From: Sphingomonas sp. PAMC 26605
GTDB lineage: Bacteria > Pseudomonadota > Alphaproteobacteria > Sphingomonadales > Sphingomonadaceae
Assembly: GCF_000241485.1 (NCBI RefSeq)
Contig: NZ_JH584241.1
Coordinates: 3,603,040-3,667,039, forward strand
Length of the DNA stretch: 64,000 nt
Direction: 5' to 3'
The notes beneath the pieces were generated by a model. It saw only the letters and a program-made list of their open reading frames with translations, was not told where the DNA came from and did not search any database. A program made the translations under genes and the position numbers. Positions within the stretch are counted from its first letter, which is position 1; each line of letters begins with the position of its first letter. Below, one piece after another: positions 25,101 through 32,910 of the stretch.

Positions 25101-26114
25101 ATGCGCAAGTCTTTGCTCGCCGCGATCATGGCGGCTTCTGCGTTGATTCCCGCCGCCGCAATGGCGCAGGACGATGGCGCCCGGCCGCATCGCGGCGAGG
25201 GTCGAGGCCGCGACGGCCAGCAACAGGCGCGGCCGCAAGGCCAACCCCAGGGTCAGCCGCAGGGCCAACGCCAGCCGGTTCCCGGCGCCGAAGGCCGTAC
25301 CAACTGGCAGCGCCCCCAAGGCCAGCCGCAACCGCAGCCACAGGCTCAGCCCCCGGTCCAGCCGCAGCAGGCGCGCCCCGATCGACAGGGCGGCGGCGGG
25401 CGCGACTTCGGCGGGCGTGGCGACTATCGCGGCCAGCCGCAGGGTGCTCCGCCCCAGGCACAAGGCGGCCAGCCTGGCGTTCCCGGCGGCCAGCCTGGCG
25501 GTCGGCCGGGCTTCGACCGCGGTCAGCGCGACGGCCGCCCCGATTTCAACGGCGGGCAACGCGACGGTCGGCAGGACTTCAACCGCGGTCCGCGCGATGG
25601 TCGTCCCGGCTTCGAAGGTGGCGCGCGCGACGGTCGCCCGGCCTTCGACGGGCAGCAGCGCGGCGGTGATTTCCGCGGCAACGATCGCGGCGATCCCCGC
25701 AACGGACGCGGCGGCGATGTCCGCGGAAATGACGGGCGCTTCGGCGATCGCGGCAACGGGGGAGGCTATGCCGGCGGCTATGGCCGGGGCGACAATCGCG
25801 GCGACTGGAACCGCGATTGGCGGCGCGACAACCGCTATAATTACAACAGCTACCGCACGCAGAACCGCAATGCCTATCATCTCCCGCGCTATTATGCGCC
25901 GTCGGGCTGGTCGGGCGGATATCGCCGCTTCTCGGTCGGCTTTTCGCTGAGCTCGGTGTTGTTCGACCAGAATTACTGGATCGACGACGCCGATTACTAC
26001 CGCCTGCCGCCGGCCTACGGTCCGTATCGCTGGGTGCGCTATTACAATGACGCGCTGCTGGTCGATATCCGCACCGGCTATGTCGTCGATACGGTGTACG
26101 ACATCTTCTGGTAA
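25101..26114 (+). CDS. RcnB-like periplasmic protein with long Gln/Pro/Gly/Arg/Asp repeat region
   Basis: A 337-residue exported protein. Signal peptide at residues 1-22 (cleavage after AMA). Residues 25-100 are rich in Gln, Pro and Gly (runs of QPQGQ). About 130-190 holds five degenerate repeats of RDGRPxF followed by small residues, then a Gly/Asp/Arg/Asn stretch. The last 90 residues form the RcnB-type domain (YYAPSGWSGGYRRF, then DDADYYRLPPAYGPYRWVRY and VDTVYDIFW). RcnB in E. coli is a periplasmic factor in nickel/cobalt homeostasis; most alphaproteobacterial homologues are untested. A strong terminator follows. Confidence 0.86.
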   Translation: MRKSLLAAIMAASALIPAAAMAQDDGARPHRGEGRGRDGQQQARPQGQPQGQPQGQRQPVPGAEGRTNWQRPQGQPQPQPQAQPPVQPQQARPDRQGGGGRDFGGRGDYRGQPQGAPPQAQGGQPGVPGGQPGGRPGFDRGQRDGRPDFNGGQRDGRQDFNRGPRDGRPGFEGGARDGRPAFDGQQRGGDFRGNDRGDPRNGRGGDVRGNDGRFGDRGNGGGYAGGYGRGDNRGDWNRDWRRDNRYNYNSYRTQNRNAYHLPRYYAPSGWSGGYRRFSVGFSLSSVLFDQNYWIDDADYYRLPPAYGPYRWVRYYNDALLVDIRTGYVVDTVYDIFW

Positions 26115-26133
26115 GCGCCGGACGGCGACTTTG

Positions 26134-26173
26134 GGGGGCCGCGAGCGCAACGCTTGCGGCCCCCTTGTTTTTT
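26134..26173 (+). terminator. intrinsic terminator after the RcnB-like gene
   Basis: GGGGGCCGCGAGCG and CGCTTGCGGCCCCC form a 14-bp stem with one G-T pair and a 3-nt loop, followed by TTGTTTTTT (26165-26173). This is the clearest Rho-independent terminator in the window. Confidence 0.92.
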
Positions 26174-26199
26174 CGGAGGCCAGCGGCAAAGTCGCGCTC

Positions 26200-26880
26200 A
26201 TGGCTCTCTTCGCAAAGAAACCCAATGGCGCCTCGCCGCTACGCCGCCACATCGGCGAAACCGTCGCGGCGCGGCTCGACGCCAATCCCGCGGTGAAGCG
26301 CTTCGCGGTCGATGGCGCGCAAATCTATCACCATCCCGATTTTCTCGACGCCGCGACGTGCGACACACTCGTCGCGATGATCGACGCCAACAAGCGCCGC
26401 TCGACCGTGCTCGCCGAGGAGAACGTCCAGGAGTTCCGCACCAGCGAGAGCTGCGACATGGATCGCTGGTCGCCCGACGTGCGCCCGACCGACGAGGCGA
26501 TCGCGCATCTGCTCGGGATCGACCCGGTCTATGGCGAGACGATGCAGGGCCAGCGCTATGCCGTCGGCCAGCATTTCCGCGCGCATTTCGATTATTTCAA
26601 CGAGAAGCAGGCCTATTGGCCGCAGATGATCGAGACCGGCGGGCAACGCACCTGGACCGCGATGATCTATCTCAACCATGTCGCGGAAGGCGGCGCGACC
26701 TGGTTCCCGCAGATCGGCATTCGCGTCGCACCCAAGAAGGGGCTGCTGCTCGCCTGGAACAACATGAACGCCGACGGCAGCCGCAACACCGAGACGCTCC
26801 ACGAGGGCATGCCCGTGGTCAGCGGCACCAAATATATCGTGACCAAATGGTTTCGCGAGGGAAAGTGGATCAAGGCTTGA
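26200..26880 (+). CDS. 2-oxoglutarate/Fe(II) oxygenase, prolyl-4-hydroxylase type
   Basis: A 226-residue P4H-family dioxygenase. The iron ligands are the His and Asp of HFRAHFDYF (about 130-138, HxD) and the His of ETLHEGMPV; the 2-oxoglutarate-binding Lys/Arg sits in GTKYIVTKWFRE. QRYAVGQHF and EGGATWFPQ are also typical. The reaction is hydroxylation of a prolyl or other residue coupled to 2-oxoglutarate decarboxylation; the target protein is unknown. The frame is open upstream through the terminator, so the ATG at 26200 is chosen as the first start beyond it. Confidence 0.9.
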   Translation: MALFAKKPNGASPLRRHIGETVAARLDANPAVKRFAVDGAQIYHHPDFLDAATCDTLVAMIDANKRRSTVLAEENVQEFRTSESCDMDRWSPDVRPTDEAIAHLLGIDPVYGETMQGQRYAVGQHFRAHFDYFNEKQAYWPQMIETGGQRTWTAMIYLNHVAEGGATWFPQIGIRVAPKKGLLLAWNNMNADGSRNTETLHEGMPVVSGTKYIVTKWFREGKWIKA

Positions 26881-26931
26881 GCTGACTGCCCAGATTTGCG
26901 CTTGCTCGCCAAGCGCGTAGGAGGGCGGGCA

Positions 26932-28695
26932 ATGAACACCGTCCTCAACATCAGCCATTCGATCCTCGGCCAGCCCTGGCGCTGGCGCATGCTCGAGACC
27001 GACGCGCGCGACCCCGGCTTCGCGCCCGACGATCTCGTCACGCAATTGCTGCTCGCGCGCGGCTGCCCGCGCGATGCGCTCGACGCGCACAAGGCGCCGA
27101 GCATCCGCGGCTTCATGCCCGACCCGTCGATCTTCCGCGACATGGACCGCGCCGCTGACCGCCTCGCCGATGCGGTGCAGGCGGGCGAGCAACTCGCGAT
27201 CTTCGGCGATTACGATGTCGACGGGGCGACATCGGCGGCGCTGATGATCCTGCTGCTGCGCGATCTCGGTCTCGAGGCGCGGCCCTATATCCCCGACCGG
27301 ATGCTCGAGGGCTATGGCCCGACGGGCGCAGCGCTGATGCGGCTCAAGGACGAAGGCGCGACGTTGATCGTCACCGTCGATTGCGGGGCGCAGGCGTTCG
27401 ACGCGCTTGCGACGGCGCGCGATGCCGGGGTCGACGTGCTGGTGGTCGATCACCACAAATGCGCCGCCGCGCTCCCGCATGCGCATGCGCTGGTCAACCC
27501 CAACCGGCTCGACGAGACCGAAGGCGCCGAACACGGCCATCTCGCCGCGGTCGGCGTCGCCTTCCTGCTCGGCGCGGCGCTGATCCGCACGCTGCGCAGC
27601 CGCGGCTACTTCGCCGACCGGGCCGAGCCCAAATTGCTCGACCTGCTCGATCTCGTCGCGCTCGGCACCGTCGCCGACGTGGCGGCACTGCGCGGACTCA
27701 ACCGCGCGTTCGTCGCGCAAGGGCTCAAGGTGATGGCGCAGCGTCGCAACATCGGGCTCAACGCGCTGATCACCGCGTCGCGCCTGACGCGCGCGCCGAC
27801 CAGCACCGATCTCGGCTTCGCGCTCGGGCCACGGATCAACGCCGGCGGTCGCGTCGGCAAGTCCGATCTCGGCGTACGCCTGCTCACGACGCAAGACCCG
27901 GCCGAGGCCGAGCGGATCGCGATCGAACTCGATCGGCTCAACGAAGAACGTCGCGCGATCGAGGGCATCGTCCAGGAAGCCGCCGAGCTGATCGCGCCCA
28001 ACCAGAGCAACCGCGCGGTGCTCGTCGTCGCGGGGCATGGCTGGCACCCCGGCGTGATCGGCATCGTCGCAGGCCGTTTGAAGGAGAAATACGGCCGCCC
28101 TGCCCTCGTCATCGCGCTCGACGATACGGGGCTCGGCAAGGGCTCGGGCCGCTCGATCACGGGCGTCGATCTCGGCGCCGCAGTGCTCGCGGCGAAGGAG
28201 CAAGGCCTGCTCGTCGCGGGTGGCGGTCACGCGATGGCGGCCGGGCTGACGATCGCCGAGGACCAGGTCGATCGCTTCGCCGCCTTCCTGAGCGAGCGAC
28301 TCGAGGCGGCGGTGGCACGCGCGATGGGCGACCGCGCGCTGCTGCTCGACGCGGTGCTGACAGCGGGCGGCGTCACGCCCGATCTCGTCGCGGCGATGGA
28401 ACTGGGCGGCCCCTACGGCATGGGCTGGCCGCAGCCGCGCGTCGTTGCCGGGCCGGTGCGGATCATCAAGGCCGATGTGGTCGGCAACGGCCATGTCCGC
28501 GCGATCGTCGCGGGCGATGGCGGGGGTTCGCTCAAGGCCGTCGCCTTCCGCCAGGCCGACACCGCGCTCGGTCAGGCGCTGCTCGGCGCCGCCCCGCACC
28601 GCCGCCTGTGGCTCGCCGGCCGCGCCAAGATCGACGACTGGGGATCGCGTCCGGCGGCCGAACTCCATATCGACGACGCGGCCTGGGCCGACTGA
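26932..28695 (+). CDS. recJ: single-stranded-DNA-specific 5'-3' exonuclease RecJ
   Basis: A 587-residue DHH-family nuclease. Motif I is FGDYDVDGATSAA (about 90-102), motif II IVTVDCG, motif III the DHHK run in VVDHHKCAAA (about 170), and the DHHA1 subdomain shows VAGGGHAMAAG (about 423-433). The C-terminal OB-type domain follows (PQPRVVAGPVRIIKAD). Length matches RecJ. It degrades single-stranded DNA in recombination and mismatch repair. GGAGGGCGGGCA precedes the ATG at 26932. It stands between an unrelated oxygenase and a tRNA gene. Confidence 0.96.
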   Translation: MNTVLNISHSILGQPWRWRMLETDARDPGFAPDDLVTQLLLARGCPRDALDAHKAPSIRGFMPDPSIFRDMDRAADRLADAVQAGEQLAIFGDYDVDGATSAALMILLLRDLGLEARPYIPDRMLEGYGPTGAALMRLKDEGATLIVTVDCGAQAFDALATARDAGVDVLVVDHHKCAAALPHAHALVNPNRLDETEGAEHGHLAAVGVAFLLGAALIRTLRSRGYFADRAEPKLLDLLDLVALGTVADVAALRGLNRAFVAQGLKVMAQRRNIGLNALITASRLTRAPTSTDLGFALGPRINAGGRVGKSDLGVRLLTTQDPAEAERIAIELDRLNEERRAIEGIVQEAAELIAPNQSNRAVLVVAGHGWHPGVIGIVAGRLKEKYGRPALVIALDDTGLGKGSGRSITGVDLGAAVLAAKEQGLLVAGGGHAMAAGLTIAEDQVDRFAAFLSERLEAAVARAMGDRALLLDAVLTAGGVTPDLVAAMELGGPYGMGWPQPRVVAGPVRIIKADVVGNGHVRAIVAGDGGGSLKAVAFRQADTALGQALLGAAPHRRLWLAGRAKIDDWGSRPAAELHIDDAAWAD

Positions 28696-28719
28696 CTCGC
28701 ATTTCCTGCAACACATGGC

Positions 28720-28748
28720 TTGACCAGCGCAGCGAGTTTCCCTAACCG
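28720..28748 (+). promoter_or_regulatory. candidate promoter for the tRNA-Glu gene
   Basis: TTGACC (28720-28725) and TAACCG (28743-28748) are spaced by 17 bp and end 27 bp before the tRNA 5' end. The -35 is good but the -10 is poor, so confidence is low. Confidence 0.33.
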
Positions 28749-28775
28749 CCTCCAACCAACCGGCCACGCCGGCAT

Positions 28776-28850
28776 GGCCCCTTCGTCTAGCGGTTAGGAC
28801 GCGGCCCTTTCACGGCTGAAGCACGGGTTCGATTCCCGTAGGGGTCACCA
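28776..28850 (+). tRNA. tRNA-Glu (anticodon UUC)
   Basis: 75 nt including an encoded CCA. The acceptor stem GGCCCCT pairs with AGGGGTC, the D-arm region is TCTAGCGGTTAGGA, the anticodon loop CTTTCAC contains TTC, and the T arm CGGGTTCGATTCCCG has the standard TTCGA loop. All stems close. There is no sign of an integrated element at the 3' end. Confidence 0.97.
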
Positions 28851-29187
28851 GCATTGCGCCAACCCGCGGCGTTCGGCGGACACAGTACACCATCACCGCT
28901 GCATCGAACTGTGCTCGGCAACGGCGAAACGGCTGACGCGATCGACGAGGCCGTTTCGACAATCTTCCCCGTTCGCGACCGTATGTGCCTGAGCACGGGA
29001 AAGCCTGCGCAGATCGGACGATAGCTCACGCTCGCCCGCAACGTTCACGCGATTGCGCCATGCTCCTCGGCTTAGCGCGCGTAGCCCGCAAATTCTTTCA
29101 GCATCACGCGACGGAAATCGGCGCGCGCGCCGTTGAAGCAGGACTGGCGGCACACAGGCCGTCGGCCATTCATGCTTGGAGCACATC
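28851..29187. other. 337-bp gap without a supported gene
   Basis: Apart from the leader of the small gene at 29188, nothing convincing is present. A minus-strand frame ending at 29072 reads as a plausible protein tail (NGARADFRRVMLKEFAGYAR then stop) and could be a gene remnant, but it is only about 33 codons from its nearest ATG and I cannot assign it. Confidence 0.4.
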
Positions 29188-29439
29188 ATGAGAAAGATCC
29201 TGCTAGCAGCCCTCGCCGCCAGCGCCGCCCTGATTTCGGTCGCCCCCGCCGACGCGCGTCAAGGGTGCGGCCCGGGCGGACATCGCGGGCCCGCGGGCTA
29301 TTGCCGACCCGACCGTGGCGGCGTGTTCGTCGCGCCCGGCGTGCGCGTCGGTGTCTTCTATCCTGGCCGCGGCTATTGGGACGGGCGACGCTATTGGGGA
29401 CATCGCGACCGCTGGCATGGCGGCTGGCGCTACCGCTGA
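29188..29439 (+). CDS. small secreted Gly/Arg-rich protein (GCG-CRPN-like start)
   Basis: An 83-residue protein. Signal peptide MRKILLAALAASAALISVAP with cleavage after ADA (about residue 26). The mature N-terminus QGCGPGGHRGPAGYCRPDRG resembles the GCGPG...CRP opening seen in several small alphaproteobacterial exported proteins. The remainder is rich in Gly, Arg, Trp and Tyr (YWDGRRYWGHRDRWHGG). GGAG lies seven bases before the ATG at 29188, which is preferred to the ATG at 29176. Function unknown; cell-envelope or metal binding are guesses. Confidence 0.7.
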   Translation: MRKILLAALAASAALISVAPADARQGCGPGGHRGPAGYCRPDRGGVFVAPGVRVGVFYPGRGYWDGRRYWGHRDRWHGGWRYR

Positions 29440-29444
29440 TCCCG

Positions 29445-29475
29445 CGATCGGGGCGTCGTTTCGGCGCCCCGATCG
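29445..29475 (+). terminator. hairpin after the small secreted protein gene
   Basis: CGATCGGGGCG and CGCCCCGATCG are perfect 11-bp arms around a 9-nt loop, beginning five bases after the stop codon. There is no U tract. Confidence 0.55.
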
Positions 29476-29520
29476 TCCAGGCCAAACCGATCCACATCCT
29501 CAGGCCATGAAGGTGACACG

Positions 29521-29961
29521 ATGAAGCGACATTTCGGTCCGATGCTGCGCAGCGCAGCGCTTTTCCTCGCATTCGTTCCGATCGGGGCGTGCGCTAGGCC
29601 TGCCGCGCAAGGCGATACGACGGGGGGCACGGATGGCGCGCGATCAACCGGCGTGTCGCTTCAGCGCTTTGTGGCGGGGCACGAAAAGAAGCTGCTCGCC
29701 GGCGATACCAATGCCGACGGGAAGGTCAGCAAGGCCGAGTTCCTCGCCGCCGCAAAGCCCGGCAAGGCCGATCCGGCACGCCGCTTTGCAAAGCTCGACA
29801 CCAATGGCGACGGATCGCTCGACCGTTCCGAGATCGATGCGATGCTCACGCGTCGCTTCAAACGCCTCGACACGAACGGCGACGGGGTCGTCAGCGCCGA
29901 GGAGCGCGCCGCGGGGCATGCCGGAAAGGGCAAGGTCGCGCGCGCCGACGCACAGCCATGA
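29521..29961 (+). CDS. exported EF-hand calcium-binding protein, probable lipoprotein
   Basis: A 146-residue protein. The N-terminus is basic then hydrophobic and ends in a lipobox-like PIGAC (Cys about residue 25), so a lipoprotein is likely. Three EF-hand loops are visible: DTNADGKVSKAE, DTNGDGSLDRSE and DTNGDGVVSAEE, each with the expected Asp/Asn ligands and the final Glu. Three rather than two or four hands is common in bacterial calerythrin-like proteins. It lies 38 bp upstream of the ECF sigma gene and may be part of that stress module. Confidence 0.85.
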   Translation: MKRHFGPMLRSAALFLAFVPIGACARPAAQGDTTGGTDGARSTGVSLQRFVAGHEKKLLAGDTNADGKVSKAEFLAAAKPGKADPARRFAKLDTNGDGSLDRSEIDAMLTRRFKRLDTNGDGVVSAEERAAGHAGKGKVARADAQP

Positions 29962-29999
29962 TGCGGGATGACCTGGGATGGGCCTAGGATCGCGAGCCG

Positions 30000-30554
30000 T
30001 TGAGCGCAGACGATCCGGATTCGGCCCTGGTCGCGCGGGTCGCGCGCGGCGACCCCGCCGCGACGCGCCTGCTCGTCTCGGCCAAACTGCCCCGCATTCT
30101 CGCGCTTGCGGCGCGGATGCTGCGCGACACCGCCGAAGCGGAGGACGTCGCGCAGGAGACATTCGTCCGGGTGTGGCGCACCGCCGCGGCGTGGCAACCC
30201 GGTCGTGCCCGCTTCGACACGTGGCTGCATACGGTCGTGCTCAATCTCTGTCGCGATCGCTTGCGCCGACGACGCGAGGTCAACGGCGATACTATGCCGG
30301 AGGTGGCCGATCCGACCCCCGATGCCGAGGCCGCGCTGATCGAAAGCGAACGCGGATATGCGGTGGCGGAAGCGATCGCAGCCCTTCCCGAACGCCAGCG
30401 CGAGGCGATTCTGCTGGTGCACTATCAGGAGCTTTCGGGCGACGAGGCCGCAGCAGCCCTCGGGGTCAGCGTCGAGGCGGTCGAATCGCTGCTCGCGCGC
30501 GGTCGGCGGACGCTGCGCGCGCGGCTTGCAAGCCCGCAGGCGGGTGAACCATGA
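30000..30554 (+). CDS. ECF-family RNA polymerase sigma factor
   Basis: A 184-residue sigma-70-type ECF factor. Region 2 is at about 25-85 (RMLRDTAEAEDVAQETFVRVWR, trimmed by family to the -10 recognition helix) and region 4 at about 128-175 (LPERQREAILLVHYQELSGD, then a helix-turn-helix with AAAALGVSVEAVESLLARGR). Translation appears to start at TTG (30000); no in-frame ATG with a better context exists nearby. The gene overlaps the next by ATGA, so sigma and putative anti-sigma are coupled. Confidence 0.9.
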   Translation: MSADDPDSALVARVARGDPAATRLLVSAKLPRILALAARMLRDTAEAEDVAQETFVRVWRTAAAWQPGRARFDTWLHTVVLNLCRDRLRRRREVNGDTMPEVADPTPDAEAALIESERGYAVAEAIAALPERQREAILLVHYQELSGDEAAAALGVSVEAVESLLARGRRTLRARLASPQAGEP

Positions 30555-30946
30555 ACGGACCATTGCCCCTAGAGCGATTTCGCGAGCTTGCCGACGCCTA
30601 TGGCGGCGTCATCGCGCGGTGGCCCGAAGCGTATCGCGACGCCGCGATGCGGACGGCGCGTTCGCCCGCGGCGCAGACTCTGCTCGCGCAAGCCGTCTTG
30701 CTCGACGTAGCGCTCGACACCTGGCGCGCGCCGCCGCCCCCGGCCGACCTGCGGAGCCGGATCCTGGCGAGCGCACCGTCGCGCGCGCGTCGGTTTGCCC
30801 GCGCGCGGCTGTGGTGGTCGGGCATCGGCATTGCGGCCGCGTTGAGCGGCGCGGTCGCCGGATCGGCGGCGGTCGCGATGATCACACCCGCCGATGCGTC
30901 GGATAGCGGGACGTCGTTCGGTGACGTCGTAGCACAGGATAGCTGA
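30551..30946 (+). CDS. putative anti-sigma factor, single-pass membrane protein
   Basis: A 131-residue protein with an N-terminal cytosolic part (WPEAYRDAAMRTARSP and a Pro-rich PPPPADLRSRILAS) and one membrane segment at about 86-110 (WWSGIGIAAALSGAVAGSAA). No zinc-binding HxxxCxxC motif is present, so it is not a ZAS-type anti-sigma. Position directly after an ECF sigma with a 4-nt overlap, and before a periplasmic sensor, points to an anti-sigma role comparable to CnrY. Assignment is by context and topology. Confidence 0.68.
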   Translation: MNGPLPLERFRELADAYGGVIARWPEAYRDAAMRTARSPAAQTLLAQAVLLDVALDTWRAPPPPADLRSRILASAPSRARRFARARLWWSGIGIAAALSGAVAGSAAVAMITPADASDSGTSFGDVVAQDS

Positions 30947-30949
30947 TCG

Positions 30950-31396
30950 ATGAGCAAGCTTCGCATCGCCCTCGCGGTTTCGATCGTTCTCAACCTGTTC
31001 CTCGCCGGGGCGCTTGCCTCGGGCTATCTCACCCTGCGGTCGGGGACGCGCATGATCAATGCGGGGTCGCTGCGGATCGCGGGCGCCGAATTGCCGGCGG
31101 GAGTCAGACGGCCGTTTCGCGCGGCCTTGCGCGAAACCCGTCGATCGATGCGCCCGACGATCGATGCGGCCCGCGCCGCAAAGGCACAAGCGGCGCTGCT
31201 CCTGCGTCAGCCCGCCTTCGACCAAGCCGCGACCCTCGCCGCGCTCGACCGCGCGCGCGCGGCGGACCTTGCGGTACGCGCGGCGCTCGAACGCCGCGCC
31301 GTGGCCTATGCCGCCAGCCTTTCCCCCGCCGAGCGCGCCACATTGGCGGACGCGATGAAGCGGCGGTCGGTCCGGGTGCCGCCAGCGCCCGAATGA
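30950..31396 (+). CDS. periplasmic heavy-metal-sensor-like protein (CnrX/Metal_resist type)
   Basis: A 148-residue protein with one N-terminal membrane anchor (about 6-26, IALAVSIVLNLFLAGALASG) and an Arg/Ala-rich helical periplasmic domain. The four-helix pattern RRPFRAALRETRRSMRPTID and LDRARAADLAVRAALERRAV resembles the CnrX/ZraP/Spy superfamily. Few Met or His residues are present, so metal binding is not obvious and an envelope-stress role is equally possible. It starts four bases after the anti-sigma stop, making a three-gene sigma/anti-sigma/sensor unit. Confidence 0.74.
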   Translation: MSKLRIALAVSIVLNLFLAGALASGYLTLRSGTRMINAGSLRIAGAELPAGVRRPFRAALRETRRSMRPTIDAARAAKAQAALLLRQPAFDQAATLAALDRARAADLAVRAALERRAVAYAASLSPAERATLADAMKRRSVRVPPAPE

Positions 31397-31665
31397 GACC
31401 CCAGCAACGCCGCTTGATCGCGCCGTTCGCAGCGATCGATTGATATTCTCAGCGGGACGCGGGGTTCGCTCGGCCCGCATCATTTCCCTGAACGTCGGGC
31501 ATGGCGGGAGGGCCGCGTCCACTTTACAAAACGAAAGCGGATCCATACCCCCGCGTCCCGGAAGACGCTGGCGCTTGGCGGCGCGCGCGTCCACGCCGGC
31601 TCGGCACGGCCGCCCCTTTCGCGCGCTCCGCCAGACCGACGCCACCCGGGGGGAGACGAGCCGAC

Positions 31666-32901
31666 GTGACCACGCGCTATGACATATTGATCGTCGGTGC
31701 CGGACACGCCGGCGCGCAAGCCGCGATCGTGCTACGCCAGATGCAGTTCGAGGGAACGGTCGCGCTGCTTGGTGCGGAAGACGATCTGCCGTACGAGCGC
31801 CCGCCGCTGTCCAAGGACTATATGGCGGGCGACAAGCCGTTCGAGCGCCTTCTGATCCGCCCCGAAAGTTTCTGGCACGAGCGCAAGGTCGCGCTGTTGC
31901 TCGGGCGCCGCGTCACGCATGTCGAACCCGACCGGCATCAGGTGCGCACCGCCGATGGCGACGCGATCGGGTACGGGACGCTGATCTGGGCGACCGGGGG
32001 TGCCCCGCGCCCGCTCACCTGCCAAGGCGCCGAGGCCGATGGCGTGCACGCGATCCGCACGCGCGTGGACGTCGATGCGGTGATGGCGCGACTGCCGCAG
32101 GTCGAGCGCGTCGTCATCATCGGCGGCGGCTATATCGGGCTCGAGGCGGCGGCGGTGCTGACCAAGCTCGGCAAGCAGGTGACGTTGCTCGAGGCGCTCG
32201 ACCGGGTGCTCGCGCGCGTCGCGGGTGAGGACCTGTCGCGCTTCTACGAGGCCGAGCATCGCGCGCACGGTGTCGACCTTCGCACCCGGGCGATGGTCGC
32301 CGGAATCGAAACGGACGCCGAGGGCCGTGCGCGCGCGGTGCGGCTCGCCGACGGAACGCGCATCGCGTGCGACCTGGTGATCGTCGGGATCGGCATCATC
32401 CCTGCGGTCGGGCCGTTGCTCGCGGCCGGGGCCGCGGGCGCGAACGGCGTCGACATCGACGCGCACTGCCGCACCACCCTGCCCGATATCTATGCGATCG
32501 GCGATTGCGCGGCGCACGGCAATCGCTTTGCGGCGGGCGGCCAGGTGCGGCTCGAATCGGTCCAGAACGCGAACGATCAGGCCAAGGTCGCGGTGCAGGA
32601 CATTCTGGGCGTGCCCCAACCGTATGACGCCGTGCCGTGGTTCTGGTCGAACCAATATGATCTGAAGCTGCAGACGGTCGGCTTGTCGTCGGGGCATGAC
32701 GCGACGGTGCTGCGCGGCGATCCGGCGACGCGGTCGTTCTCGGTGATCTACCTGCGCGACGGCGCGGTGATCGCGCTCGATTGCGTCAATGCGGTCAAGG
32801 ACTATGTCCAGGGCCGTGCCTTGGTGACCGCCGGTGCTCGCGTCGCACCGGCGTCGCTCGCGGACGCATCGGTACCATTGAAAGCGATCGCGATCGCCTG
32901 A
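31666..32901 (+). CDS. NAD(P)H-dependent ferredoxin reductase (rhodocoxin/putidaredoxin reductase type)
   Basis: A 411-residue flavoprotein. The FAD Rossmann motif [14 protein letters not shown] is at residues 7-20, [13 protein letters not shown] is the family signature, the NAD(P) motif is [20 protein letters not shown] (about 148-167), and the second FAD motif is [15 protein letters not shown]. The reductase C-terminal domain follows ([17 protein letters not shown]). It passes electrons to a [2Fe-2S] ferredoxin, usually for a P450 or dioxygenase. Start is GTG at 31666 behind GGGGGAGACGAG; an upstream ATG at 31501 would add an implausible Arg/Pro-rich extension. No ferredoxin or P450 gene is near. 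Confidence 0.92.
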   Translation: MTTRYDILIVGAGHAGAQAAIVLRQMQFEGTVALLGAEDDLPYERPPLSKDYMAGDKPFERLLIRPESFWHERKVALLLGRRVTHVEPDRHQVRTADGDAIGYGTLIWATGGAPRPLTCQGAEADGVHAIRTRVDVDAVMARLPQVERVVIIGGGYIGLEAAAVLTKLGKQVTLLEALDRVLARVAGEDLSRFYEAEHRAHGVDLRTRAMVAGIETDAEGRARAVRLADGTRIACDLVIVGIGIIPAVGPLLAAGAAGANGVDIDAHCRTTLPDIYAIGDCAAHGNRFAAGGQVRLESVQNANDQAKVAVQDILGVPQPYDAVPWFWSNQYDLKLQTVGLSSGHDATVLRGDPATRSFSVIYLRDGAVIALDCVNAVKDYVQGRALVTAGARVAPASLADASVPLKAIAIA

Positions 32902-32910
32902 CTGTAGCCG

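Noticed and set aside
28787..29041. Minus-strand frame of 84 codons covering the tRNA, ending in a YGNRTRAS...KGPRPNR-like sequence
   Set aside because: This is the well-known false translation of the antisense of a tRNA gene; it has no other coding features.
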